64,000 bases of DNA from Breviolum minutum Mf 1.05b.01 (GCA_000507305.1 DF240473.1:1-64000); one strand, 5' to 3'. Counted from the stretch's first letter, positions 12,891-22,408 are shown. Notes: generated by a model from the sequence alone, not told the origin. Translations and numbers: made by a program.

Positions 12891-12965
12891 GATGTTCTGC
12901 AAAATGCCAAGTCGGAAACAGCAACAGTGAAGCGAATTGTCCTTTCCTGTGAGAGAGACATGGAG
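12891..12965 (+). CDS. exon, 25 codons
   Basis: Acceptor CGTTTTGCAG; the frame reads DVLQNAKSETATVKR then IVLSCERDME. A stop follows downstream, so the exon must end earlier. The best site is GAG|GCGTTT, a GC donor, which dinoflagellates use often. Confidence 0.52.
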
Positions 12966-13164
12966 GCGTTTCCCGGGCGGCATGCCATACCATTGATGGA
13001 AGAAATCCGGCTAACCAGTTGAGGTTGGTAGGTCATGCCAGTATTTTCAGGGTTTTATACATCCAAGGTGCTGCAGGATTTTTTCCATCAACAGAAGCAC
13101 TGTGAACACTGGATGCGGCATGACGACAACGCTATCTAGCTTTGCCAACGGACTGTGCCACCAG

Positions 13165-13266
13165 GACTTTACTGCGGCCATGGATGCTGTGAATGTTGAC
13201 TTAGATGAGATGAGAGCAAGGGTGGATTCCACACATTCAATCATTACCTCGCGACAGAGAATTGAG
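13165..13266 (+). CDS. exon, 34 codons, helical
   Basis: Between CCACCAG and a GTGGGG donor, phase 0 at both ends. It reads DFTAAMDAVNVDLDEMRAR then VDSTHSIITSRQRIE. High third-position GC; predicted long helix. Confidence 0.6.
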
Positions 13267-13597
13267 GTGGGGTGTGTCGGTTGAAGCTCCAATAGACGTA
13301 TAGGATGTATCAGCTCGAGATTGAAGACGAGCTCGTTTGCTAGATTTCAGGGCAGGAATTACAATTAATGACAAAAATTGCAAACATAGTAACATAGTAT
13401 AGAACTAATTTACCAGTCTCTTGGAAGAAACAAAACGAGCTCATCATTGCCAATGTGCCACAGTTTTGATGTGAGCAACCAGAATTATGATGTTTTTCCG
13501 CCGCAACCAACCAACCACTAGCTGGCAGTGATTCAACCTGTTTCAACCTATATGTTTCTCTAGATATGTATTTCAAGCCGTTGGGTCCCCCTCACAG

Positions 13598-13702
13598 GCC
13601 ACCATCACTGCAGAGATCTCAACCATGCGTTTGGACATGGGAGATATGCAGGCATGGAAGAATGGCACCCAAAAGAGGAGGAAATTCTTGGACCAAAATG
13701 AG
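13598..13702 (+). CDS. exon, 35 codons, helical
   Basis: Between CCTCACAG and a GTATAG donor, phase 0 at both ends. It reads ATITAEISTMRLDMGDMQ then AWKNGTQKRRKFLDQNE. It matches the phase of the exons at 13165 and 14426, so the three could belong to one coiled-coil protein. Confidence 0.6.
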
Positions 13703-14425
13703 GTATAGATATTCACAAGCCAAAACTGGTGAACGGAAAAAGAATTGGAAACAGGAAAGAACATCATCGGCCCACAGATGTGGCCAGACCGCTCTAGAAG
13801 AGGAAGGACTAGTAGGAAAGATGGGTCTTCTTGTGCAACCATGCTGACCTTGGAAGTACTGCTAGTTCACTACTGCCGCGAAGCACTTAGTTGGTTTCAT
13901 CAGGATGAGTTTACATATTTTGGAAGCGATACATTTACATTCTACAATACTTCTGCAAAGCATTGCAAAGCCTTTGTTCATAGACCGATGGATCCACATG
14001 AATACAAATTGACTCTTTAGTACTTTTCCTCATGCTTACATACACGCTTGGATGCATCTGTTGATCCTATCCTTATGCTTGAATCAAATGCAGTATGACA
14101 ACCGGTTCATGAGATGAGAACAAGCAGGTTTGCATATAATATAGATAGATATATTGGTAGATCTAGTCATAAAATAACGACAGTTGGTATGAATAATCAA
14201 AAGTCCGATCTTGATCAATACAAGGGATAATTGTTAATGATACTATCGTATTCATAGGGTAACTGACTATACTTTCTACAAGAATCTAGGTGCTACAAGC
14301 TAGACACCCAATGGGACATGACAGGAAGCCTTGAAAGCGCATGATGCTTGGATGGAGGCACAGTCGGCACACCGGGATGGAGCTCGGGGTATTTTGGCTT
14401 CACCAGCCTACCAACCGTGTCGCAG

Positions 14426-14479
14426 GATGTCTCCCAGAGTCTTCAAGAATGCCATGAACGTTGTCAACAGCTTTCAGAG
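14426..14479 (+). CDS. exon, 18 codons, helical
   Basis: Between GTCGCAG and a GTGCCA donor, phase 0: DVSQSLQECHERCQQLSE. It is the last helical exon seen before the retroelement; the series resumes at 21982. Confidence 0.5.
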
Positions 14480-15074
14480 GTGCCACGATGTGGAATGATG
14501 GATACTAGATGGATAAAGATGAAAGGCAATCTACATGCGAATTTGCTGCATTTGCTGCGTCCAAACTGGGGTGTTTCAAAAAGGGACGAATCAGAAGTGA
14601 AGTTTCGCAAGAAACCCTCAGCGCATAAAGAAGCACCATTCAGATCCATTCAGTAGTCTTGATCGAATACATACTGCCTTCCAGATTTTCATCTGCTTCA
14701 GAGCCGTTTAATTTGATGCTGTCAGGACATTGTTGTGAGTGCCCAACAGACGCAGGCGGGGAAGTCGAGGTTACTGGTACGGCCTCACTTCAGGACAGCA
14801 GCATTCTGATCATTTTTTGAACACAAAAATCCCATGCGCCAGACCAAGCTGGATGCCAAGACAGACATCACCGCTTGGAATGACATGATACTTGGCACAG
14901 AAAATTGGAGGTTTCCTTGGACTTTGGTGTGCTGGACAAGACTAGAACATTGACAGCAAATGCCCTCTGAAAGCGAAAGGGGAGACTGTTCAATTTCCAT
15001 TTCGGGAGCGATCTTATTCAGCAGAGGGTTCCGGGTTTTTGCTACGTTCTTGAGAGCTTTGCAGAGGTTCCTTT
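14480..15074. other. probable intron DNA left of the retroelement
   Basis: No supported exon. A minus-strand open frame spanning 14785-15456 crosses the element boundary and includes repeat DNA, so it is accidental. The junction with the element is at 15074/15075. Confidence 0.5.
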
Positions 15075-15193
15075 TCGTGAAAGAAAACGACGGCACAAGT
15101 TTTCTGTAGGACACAAGTTTGTTTGGTGGTGGATGGCTTGAGTGGTTTCCATTTTGGCTCAAGCCTCCACCACCAGAGGTTTGATTTAAAAGT
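15075..15193 (+). repeat. split direct repeat A1 (119 bp)
   Basis: Starts TCGTGAAAGAAAACGACGG and ends TTTGATTTAAAAGT. The second copy is at 20955-21073; I see no mismatch. It contains an imperfect hairpin (arms 15125-15142 and 15158-15174) and the spliced-leader-like sequence. Confidence 0.97.
15149..15163 (+). promoter_or_regulatory. dinoflagellate spliced-leader-like 15-mer
   Basis: CCATTTTGGCTCAAG equals the last 15 bases of the conserved 22-nt dinoflagellate spliced leader. It lies on the coding strand 41 bases before the gag ATG, where a spliced leader would sit on a mature mRNA. A second copy occurs in A2 at 21029-21043. Part of it (CTCAAG) also belongs to the hairpin arm, so convergence cannot be excluded. 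It is most simply read as a relic copied from trans-spliced element mRNA. Confidence 0.65.
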
Positions 15194-15204
15194 GGCGATG
15201 ACTC

Positions 15205-16659
15205 ATGTGGCCCGCTCCGCACGTCAATTCCATCGATGGGGTGCTGCAGCATTTCTCTGTTGCGGCGCCGCTGTGGGGATCTTTCTGTCAAGCAGTGGGA
15301 GATCCTGGACAAGACGTACGGCTGGTGGCCAACATACCCCCAACCGTTGTGGGGGACGCTCTTCAAGCTACGAGATCTTTGACTGGCCGGCGGATCACCG
15401 CGATCGAGGCGATCCAACTGGGGCTGGTGTTCAGGGCCTGCCACAGATTGAACCATATGGCAATGGGCCTACCCTTGGAAGTTTGGAAAGACCCAGATCC
15501 CTGGGCAGAGTCGACAACTTCCCCAAGTACCAGTGGTGGAACTACATCACTGACGAGCACGACTACCACGGAAAGAAAGATGAAATTTGCAAGTGTCCTA
15601 GAACAGGGGGACGAAAGCGAATTTGTCATAGAAGCAGAAGCAAACAAGGCATCCTACTACGCAAGATATGTAGAAAAAGTTGGAGGATTACCTGCAGACT
15701 CTGAGGATCCCTCCATAGAACAGATCAGTGCGGTGATGAAAAAGGTGAATGGCCTCAGACAACCACCTTACTGCGACTTCAGTGTCTTCGTGCCGTTTGC
15801 AAAGCGCCACTTGCGAGCGCAAAAGTATCAGTCCTTCTTGTTGCAGGAGGACGGAAGTTTTCTATCGAAGATGGTGCCGGGACCAGAGAATTTTGGTCAC
15901 TGGCAAGCCAGCTTCCGAGTGATGAGGACCACGTTCATCATGACGGGGGTCATCAGCTTGAGCAACCTGATGCAATGGGAAGCTCACATCGAGAAACTGA
16001 ATCGTCAGTTCCCAAATTGTTGGGGATTGATAGCAGCAGCAGACTACCGTGGGCGTGGCGAGTTCATGAACAAAACCCTCGCCAAGATGCGCATGGAAAT
16101 CGATCTTGGAGGTCAACCTCCCCCGGGGTGGAACTTGGACAAGCCTTGGGATATGGTTTGGGCAAGGGTCTTGAAGGACAGAGACTTTTGGAACGAACAA
16201 GTTTATCTGCCAGCGGTGAGTTGGACAGCCAGAGGAAGTCGTGGAAGGCCTCTCACACCGATGGAAGAAGAAGCAAAAGTTGGACTTCGAGGTGGACACC
16301 AAGCACTACAACCGGAACAAGAAGAAGTACAAGATGGTGTGGACAATCCGAGGAAGAGATCAAACAGGGTAAGAAGGGAGGCAAGGAAGAAAAGAATGAG
16401 AGCAGAGCGAGAGGAGTTGGAGAACTTCAGAGCCAACAGGAGACCAAACGGAAAGGGTGGCGATGGAAAAGGCTCCAAAGGAAAGAATGGAAATCAAGAG
16501 GAGGAGTGCTACGCCTGGAACAACGGGAATGGTTTGTGTGGAGGACTACCGCCAGGAGAAAAGTGCAAAGGGAAAATCCCTCGTCTCCACAGATGCACGA
16601 TTTGCAAATCGGTGGGCCACCCGTCACGAGAATGCCCCCAGAAACCGAACAAGACATGA
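15205..16659 (+). CDS. gag: Gag-like nucleocapsid protein of the retrotransposon
   Basis: A 484-codon open frame starting 11 bases after repeat A1. The N-terminal two thirds has no recognised motif. Residues about 390-430 are Lys/Arg-rich (REARKKRMRAEREELE), suited to nucleic-acid binding. The C-terminus has CTICKSVGHPSREC, a CX2CX4HX4C zinc knuckle typical of Gag nucleocapsids, preceded by a second Cys-rich stretch. The next pol frame is -1 relative to this one and is open through its end, so expression of Pol could use -1 frameshifting or an internal start; which is not shown by the sequence. Other ATGs upstream (15197) are in a different frame. Confidence 0.85.
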   Translation: MWPAPHVNSIDGVLQHFSVAAPLWGSFCQAVGDPGQDVRLVANIPPTVVGDALQATRSLTGRRITAIEAIQLGLVFRACHRLNHMAMGLPLEVWKDPDPWAESTTSPSTSGGTTSLTSTTTTERKMKFASVLEQGDESEFVIEAEANKASYYARYVEKVGGLPADSEDPSIEQISAVMKKVNGLRQPPYCDFSVFVPFAKRHLRAQKYQSFLLQEDGSFLSKMVPGPENFGHWQASFRVMRTTFIMTGVISLSNLMQWEAHIEKLNRQFPNCWGLIAAADYRGRGEFMNKTLAKMRMEIDLGGQPPPGWNLDKPWDMVWARVLKDRDFWNEQVYLPAVSWTARGSRGRPLTPMEEEAKVGLRGGHQALQPEQEEVQDGVDNPRKRSNRVRREARKKRMRAEREELENFRANRRPNGKGGDGKGSKGKNGNQEEECYAWNNGNGLCGGLPPGEKCKGKIPRLHRCTICKSVGHPSRECPQKPNKT

Positions 16660-17431
16660 CTCTCGTAAAGTTCATCTTCTACCTTGGCAAGAGACGTGGA
16701 GAAGGAGACAAAAGAATTGCGAAGGAACAGAAGGAAGAAAAGAAGGAAGCACCTGACAGATCAGGTGTGAGGAGGAACCTGGACGACAAGAACAGCACCA
16801 AGAGGAAGATCCATGCCGGAGATGATCCTTCAGATGATGAAGATCCAAGACCAGGCAAGGTTCACTACAGGGGGAACTTCTTGACCTTTGAAGAATTCCT
16901 GCAGGAAAGAACCTTCCTCTTCATCCACCACTTTTCGGGAAGGACCGACAACCTGTGGAAGGCGGTGAAGGAGGAGTCGGAGAAGTTGGGGTTGACGGTT
17001 CACACGGAATCCATAGACATTGAACATGGAGATGATCTATCGGGATCCGAACCGTATATCTTCCACCTCAACTATGCCCGTGCTGGCAGAGTGGATGGCT
17101 ACCACGCCGGCTTCCCCTGCAACACGTTCACCAAACTTCGATGGAGACCTGCTGGAAATATGCCGGGGCCTTTGCGTTCGAAAGCTCACCCTTATGGCTT
17201 TGATGATCTGACCCCAGCCCAGAAACAGGAGTGCGACATTGGCGCATTGTTGATGGCTAGGTCAGCCAACATGGTCAGGACCATGACGGAGACAGACAGA
17301 GGAGTTAAAGTACCCAGCTTTGCGACTCTGGAAAACCCTCCTCCTAGTGGGCATGAACAACATGTGTCAGCCTGGCATATGCCAGAATTGGTGAAGCTCC
17401 TGGAGGAATCCCTGAGTGGCAGTCCGCATTT
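16660..17431 (+). pseudogene. Pol, methyltransferase-like domain (first frame segment)
   Basis: The frame that overlaps Gag continues to a stop at 17493-17495, but its meaningful part ends near 17431. It has a charged linker (KRKIHAGDDPSDDEDPR), then TFLFIHHFSGRTDNLW, and at 17109-17129 the motif GFPCNTF, followed by TLENPPPSG. A Pro-Cys motif plus ENP-like motif recalls DNA methyltransferases. DIRS-type elements are known to carry a methyltransferase domain; assignment to a methylase class is uncertain. In a T-run at 17428-17432 the reading must shift -1 to continue, so either an indel or programmed slippage is present. Confidence 0.72.
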
Positions 17432-17815
17432 TTCAACACCTGCGGATTTGAAGAAGACTTGGAACTCGGCAGCCGCCATTTCAAACCACAACTGATTGGA
17501 GGTACACTTCAAGGACTACAAACTTTGCGGAGAGGCTGCCCCTGCGGAGATCGACCCCACGAACCGATTGTGGGAAAGGAGAAGTCCAAGAAATCAGCCG
17601 AGTACCCCAAGAGCTTCTGCAGAGAGTATGGCAAACTAGCGGCAAGACACTTCACGCGAATTGCCAGGTCGGAGTTCTTGGAAGCAAGGACAGAGTTAGT
17701 GCAAGGGAGCCTTGGTAAACTTCAGGCCAAGAAGGCAAGGCTTGAAGAAGAGACCAAAGCCGCAGAAGACAGGACCAAGGAGATCCAAGAATCCGTGGAA
17801 TACCGCAAGGCCACA
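17432..17815 (+). pseudogene. Pol, segment between methyltransferase-like and RT domains
   Basis: Second pol frame. It begins FNTCGFEEDLELGSRHFK and continues QLIGGTLQGLQTLRRGCPCG then a long charged helix (KKARLEEETKAAEDRTK). Near an AAA run at 17817-17819 the sensible reading moves to the next frame (RNLEFVKYLRTG), suggesting loss of one base. The frame itself stays open to 17878. Confidence 0.7.
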
Positions 17816-18804
17816 GAAACCTCGAGTTCGTCAAGTACCTCAGGACTGGTGTGGAAGGGAGAGGGAAATTCGGGATGATGCAAGATAACCCGAAGAGAGC
17901 AGACATGCCAGCATCCCTCTTGCACGTTGGAGGGATGAGAGATCCTCACAAAGCTGTGTTGGGCCTTCCCACAGTGCAGAGTCTTGGTCAAAAGATCTGG
18001 AAAGCGTGGGAAGCTTTTGTGGCGAGGAGACCGAGCGCTTTGGAGATTGCGGAGACCTACGGCACGGCAGAATGCAAAGCCAACGAGGAATTGGTCAAGG
18101 AATGGAACTCCGAGTTGAGGAGGATACTGGAACTCACCGAAGCACCGAGTGTGGTGCTCAAGGAGAAGGAGGAGTACAAGACACCTATCGATGCAGAGCT
18201 TCTGGAAAAGTGGGTCAGGATCTCGGGTGATCCGGAAACAGCAGCTCCCAGGTGGTTAGTTGAAGGAGCCCCATTGGGCATAGAGATCCCAATTGAGACG
18301 TGTCAGATCTTCCCGCCGATGGACGAGCAGGAGAAGGTCTACGTTAGCACTTGGGATTCTGATGCTGCCTTGGAGAAAGACGTCAAGAACTATGTGAGCT
18401 TCGAGGAGGCGATCAGCGATGCCGAGATTGAGATTGAGCGGTACCACCAACTGAACTACATGAGGAAGTTGGATAGGGAGGAAAACAAAGACCTCCTCAA
18501 AGGTGGCACGGTGAGCCGCCTTGGCCTGATCGTGAAGGTCAAGGAGTCAGGTGAAGTCAAGAGACGGGTGATCATCGATCTCCGTCGCAGTGGCGGGAAT
18601 GGCAAAAGCACTTTGCCAGAAAAGTTGACTTTGCCTCGCCCGGTTGACGCCACCAGAATGATGAGATCAATTCGGGAGAAGGAAGTCGTGGCGGAGAAGA
18701 AAGACTCCACTTGGGCTACCGAGCTGGTAGTCATAGACATCAGCGATGCTTTCACAGTACTGCCGATAGCAGAGGTAGAACGTGAACATTGCCTGACAGA
18801 ACGT
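17811..18804 (+). pseudogene. Pol, reverse transcriptase N-terminal half
   Basis: Third pol frame, open to a TAA at 18838-18840. GKFGMMQDNPKRADMP is followed by a helical region, then RT fingers and palm: SRLGLIVKVKESGEVKRRV, IIDLRRSGGN and motif A VVIDISDAF near 18730-18756, with its catalytic Asp. Around 18797-18806 the RT sequence jumps to another frame (VIYQFQALLFGF), so this segment cannot be translated through to the YLDD box. Confidence 0.8.
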
Positions 18805-19402
18805 CATCTACCAATTCCAGGCGCTGTTGTTTGGGTTTAAGGTGGCACCCTTGCTCTACTCCCGCTTTGCAGCTTTGGTAGCGAGGCTCTTGGCGGGAAT
18901 GATTTCTTTGGAAAAGGGGGGCCACCAGGTGTATTTAGATGACAGCTTCTGGATGTTACAAGGAACGTTGAGGAGAAGGTCAACTACGTTGGCAGCCGTG
19001 TTGATGACAATGCTGGCGTTAGGCGCCAAACTTTCTTTGGGAAAGGGCTGTCGCTCCAGGTCGGTGGATTGGATCGGCGTGAAGTTCACCTTGGTTGACG
19101 AGGACACGTTGGTCCTTTCCCTTCCAGAAAGATTCTTGGAAGAGATGGGCCAGCTGCTCAAGAGCTGGGAGAACAAAGGCTATGCGGCGGTGAAGGAACT
19201 TAGACAAGCCGCAGGCAAATCAGCGTGGTTGGCTGGGATATTGCCAAGGGTGAAGTGGGTCACTGCCGTGCTCTACGCGGTTCTGACTCAAACACTCAAG
19301 GAAGAGGCAGACAAAGAAGGCCAACGTGGAAGAGATCGCAAAGGTCTCTTTGCAGTGGCCAGGCTGTGGATGATACAGTTCCTAGCAGTGGCCAAGCAAT
19401 GA
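18805..19402 (+). pseudogene. Pol, reverse transcriptase C-terminal half
   Basis: Fourth segment: QFQALLFGFKVAPLLYSRFA (motif B region), the catalytic YLDD box at 18932-18943 (QVYLDDSF), then LGAKLSLGKGCR, SVDWIGVKF and the thumb/connection region. A TGA at 19400-19402 interrupts the frame just before RNase H; a CGA-to-TGA change would explain it, since the same frame resumes at once. Confidence 0.82.
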
Positions 19403-20821
19403 CCCACCAGAAGGATTGACCTCAGGCCTAAGACCGCGGTGGAAGTGCGTCTGATGACCGATGCTTCCCCGGAGGGCTTGGGGGGGGTCTTAGCCATCAA
19501 CGGAAGGATCGTGGAGGTCTTTTCGTGTAAGGTCACCAAGAAGATCGCCGAAGAGCTGCTGGTAGAACACATGGCCTCGTCTTCCCAAGCAGTGATGGAA
19601 ACCTTGGCGATGTTGGTGGCCTTAAGGAGATGGATCAACAAGTTCAAGGGTTACAAGATCGAAATTGCAGTTCAAGCAGATTCAACCGCAGCCTTGGCGG
19701 TCTCCCAAAAGCTGGCGGGTAAGAGCACAGCGGGCGACGGGTACCTGATTGAAGCAAAACTACTTCACATCGAAGGAGGTCACGGATGGAATGATCAACT
19801 GGACAGGTGTTTCAAACAATGCAAAAGGGCCTTAGCACGGGGCAAGGGCCCTGGCAAGAAAGCTCCGGAAGTTCCTTTGGAAAGGAGGGAACGACCGCTC
19901 AAACCACCTTGGGACAGGAACCGCTCTTTGGTGAAGTTTGGAGTGGAGCTGTTCCTCTTCGCGATGACCTGGATGTTGCGGGAGTTGGAAGTGGTCACCA
20001 TGGACACCAAGGATGTGCAGTTCGACTACACCAGGAAGAAGGTCACCATTACCATCGACACCAGCAAGATGGACCCGGAATCCAAAGGGGTGAAGAGAAC
20101 ACTACAGTGCCTGTGTGAAGGCGCTAACTGCAGGAAAGAATGCCCCTTTTTGGTTTCCTACAACTTGGTGACCGCAGTGGAAAAGTTTAACGGCACAGGT
20201 TCCATGTTGGCCCTCAAGAAGGACAAGCACACCCCGAGCAAGTACGCCATGGTCAACACGTGGCGGGCCTACTTGGGAGAAAACTTGACGGGCCACTCTG
20301 CAAGGAGGACAGGGGCCTTGAAGTATATCCGGGAGGGATGGTCGATCGCACAAGTCGCCCACCTCGGAAGATGGAAGTCTTCAGCCATTCTGTTGTATGC
20401 AGAAGAAGCCCTGGAGACAATGCCGGCCAACAAGATGAACCCCGTGGGAGAAAGAGTTAAGGAGATCGTGGAAGACAACAGCATGCAGACGGAGTTCGAA
20501 GAGTACAAGGTATGGACCACAAGCCTGCGGGAAGAAGTCAACCTCCTTAAGAAGAAGATGACATCGCAAGGAGAAGAGTTGGAGAAAGCTGCAGAACTGT
20601 GGCAGAACCTAGAATCACAACATGAAGGTGCACTACCTTGCAAAGTCCTCAGCCTGAGAACCAAGACAGTACATTACAACATGGCAAAGGTGGCGGCTTC
20701 ACCTACAGCGTCTTGGAGGACACAATGTGGATGGTACTTCTATGGCAACAACTTCATGTTCGAAAAGGAAAACGTGAAAGTGAACTGCCAGAAGTGCCTA
20801 GCCTTTTGCGCAAAGCAATGA
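19403..20821 (+). pseudogene. Pol, RNase H-like region and tyrosine recombinase
   Basis: Same frame as the preceding RT half, after the in-frame TGA; the first ATG-type start is at 19439. RNase H-like signatures: LMTDASPEGLGG and QADSTAAL. The tyrosine recombinase follows; counting from codon 19439: Arg181 in MLRELEVV, His286-Ser-Ala-Arg289 in TGHSARRTG, Trp312 in LGRWKSS and nucleophile Tyr320 in AILLYAEEAL. After it come a coiled coil and a Cys-rich tail (CGWYF ... CQKCLAFC) that may bind zinc. The final RNase H His/Asp motif is not obvious. The stop codon TGA overlaps the first base of repeat B1. Confidence 0.88.
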
Positions 20822-20956
20822 GGTGGTGAAGGATGCAAAAGGGTGAGTATAAACCCAGCTGGTCCATGCTGGGTGTGGAAATTCAAGGATGCACCTTTGC
20901 AAGCACTTCGCAAAAAGCGCAATGACTGTGGGCTGGGTGGTGGCTAGTGATGTGTC
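20820..20956 (+). repeat. split direct repeat B1 (137 bp)
   Basis: Starts GAGGTGGTGAAGGATGC and ends CTAGTGATGTGTC; repeated at 21094-21230 without visible mismatch. Its last two bases (TC) are shared with the start of A2, so B1 and A2 abut. This junction has the sequence expected if the element's two outer ends were joined in a circle. Confidence 0.97.
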
Positions 20957-21073
20957 GTGAAAGAAAACGACGGCACAAGTTTTCTGTAGGACACAAGTTT
21001 GTTTGGTGGTGGATGGCTTGAGTGGTTTCCATTTTGGCTCAAGCCTCCACCACCAGAGGTTTGATTTAAAAGT
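20955..21073 (+). repeat. split direct repeat A2 (119 bp)
   Basis: Second copy of A1, including the hairpin (21005-21022 and 21038-21054) and the spliced-leader-like 15-mer at 21029-21043. A 20-bp C/A-rich spacer (21074-21093) separates it from B2. Confidence 0.97.
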
Positions 21074-21093
21074 CCACACCCACCCACCCAATA

Positions 21094-21230
21094 GAGGTGG
21101 TGAAGGATGCAAAAGGGTGAGTATAAACCCAGCTGGTCCATGCTGGGTGTGGAAATTCAAGGATGCACCTTTGCAAGCACTTCGCAAAAAGCGCAATGAC
21201 TGTGGGCTGGGTGGTGGCTAGTGATGTGTC
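21094..21230 (+). repeat. split direct repeat B2 (137 bp), right end of element
   Basis: Second copy of B1. The element ends at GTGATGTGTC, followed by TTCTCAAAAAACTCG of flanking DNA. The terminal TC matches the TC at the left junction and at B1/A2, a likely crossover dinucleotide. Confidence 0.97.
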
Positions 21231-21981
21231 TTCTCAAAAAACTCGCGTCGAAAACATGTAGAAGATGTAATGTAGACTTCACCTTGCCCTACAGTCCTTG
21301 TACATTCTGATTGCATGGCGTCCCGGCTCCATTAGACAACAATTCTAACATCTGTTCTGATTGATGGGTTCAACGGTATTCACATTTCATCAAATCTGGT
21401 TGTTCCAAAGAGGGGCATCATTTCGGCATCATAAACATGGTACAATGGTACACTCAAAGATCCTTTTGCATCTGACCAGGAATGATGACATTGATGCCTC
21501 CGTCAAGACAGTGCCCTTCCTCAGTTTCACCTGGGTACTTATTGGCCTTCGTTCCTTTGCATGAGTAATAAGTGCAATTTCCATTGTATGACGTATGGAA
21601 CTAGTTACTAGTTTTGATGGCAAATTGCAATGTTCTAACTATCTCCACTATATCGTATTTAGACGTAGAGTTGGATGATCCATGTGTCATACTCAGTGTT
21701 GATCCCAATGTTCTACGAAACGATTTTCTCCGATATTCCTACTCAACTCGGAAGAACACAACATCAATCGGAAACAAGGACACAACACAATTTCTGTCCT
21801 TAACACTTCGAAAGACTTTATACTTTGATCCTTGGTTACTCCCTTAAAAACTGACACAGAATCTCAAGATCATTTACTAAGCCAACATTTTGGGAATCAG
21901 TTCCAGTTGGTTGCATTTCTAGGATTCAACATGTGGGAATATCGTGTTTCCACCGCAGACAGGTGATTCGTTGATTCCCAG
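21231..21981. other. probable intron DNA right of the retroelement
   Basis: No supported exon. AT-rich with short chance open frames; TTCCCAG at 21981 is the acceptor of the next exon. Confidence 0.5.
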
Positions 21982-22044
21982 GTCCGCGACATGGCCAGTG
22001 CCTTGCGGTTGGAGTTGGACACCAGACGGCGGAAGGTCGACGAG
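21982..22044 (+). CDS. exon, 21 codons, coiled-coil-like
   Basis: Between GATTCCCAG and a GTGCTT donor, phase 0: VRDMASALRLELDTRRRKVDE. Strong heptad pattern and GC-rich codons. It resumes the style of the 12-14.5 kb exons on the other side of the retroelement. Confidence 0.6.
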
Positions 22045-22363
22045 GTGCTTTAAAAGTACCCTTATTGGGGTCATTTTATAAACACTGACATTGGGTTTAT
22101 AAAATGCTAACCTACAAACGCACACCATTGGGCAAGAGGGTTCAACAAGTTGGTGCTGTGAACGGATTGCTCCATAAGCTGATCAATTAGCATCAAGATG
22201 TCCAGAACATGAGCTGTGACAAGTTCTTAGGAGGATCTCCTTGATCGCTATCCATAGCTCAAAATGATATATACCTCTGATTGCAAGACCATTCATCTCT
22301 GCATGAAGGGTGAAGGCCTCAAAAATGCAAAAATGCTGACCTTGGCATGGCGATTTTCTCCAG

Positions 22364-22408
22364 GCCTTGTCCACCTTCCGTACTGATTTGAAGAGGTTGG
22401 ACGAGAAG
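22364..22408 (+). CDS. exon, 15 codons, coiled-coil-like
   Basis: After TTCTCCAG: ALSTFRTDLKRLDEK. The proposed end AAG|GCGGCG would be a GC donor; the frame remains open a further 12 codons, so the 3' end is uncertain. Confidence 0.45.

Larger units (their letters stand above)
15075..21230 (+). mobile_element. tyrosine-recombinase retrotransposon (DIRS/Ngaro/PAT-like) with split direct repeats
   Basis: A 6.2-kb element. In order it shows a 119-bp repeat A1, a Gag-like ORF with zinc knuckle, a methyltransferase-like region, reverse transcriptase (motif DISDAF and the YLDD box), an RNase H-like region (TDAS), a tyrosine recombinase (R, HSAR, W, Y), then repeats B1, A2 and B2. The arrangement A1-ORFs-B1-A2-B2 is the split direct repeat structure known for PAT and Ngaro elements. 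Such elements insert through a circular DNA intermediate using the recombinase rather than an integrase. No target-site duplication is visible, as expected. The repeat pairs look identical, but the pol region has several frame breaks and a stop, so this copy is probably defective. It is more GC-rich than the DNA around it. Confidence 0.94.

Noticed and set aside
14785-15456. 223-codon minus-strand open frame
   Set aside because: It crosses the retroelement boundary, repeats in part at the A2 copy and runs antisense to gag; an accidental frame.
15075-21230. LTR retrotransposon (Gypsy/Copia) interpretation
   Set aside because: No integrase or protease seen, no terminal TG...CA repeats with target duplication; a tyrosine recombinase and split repeats are present instead.
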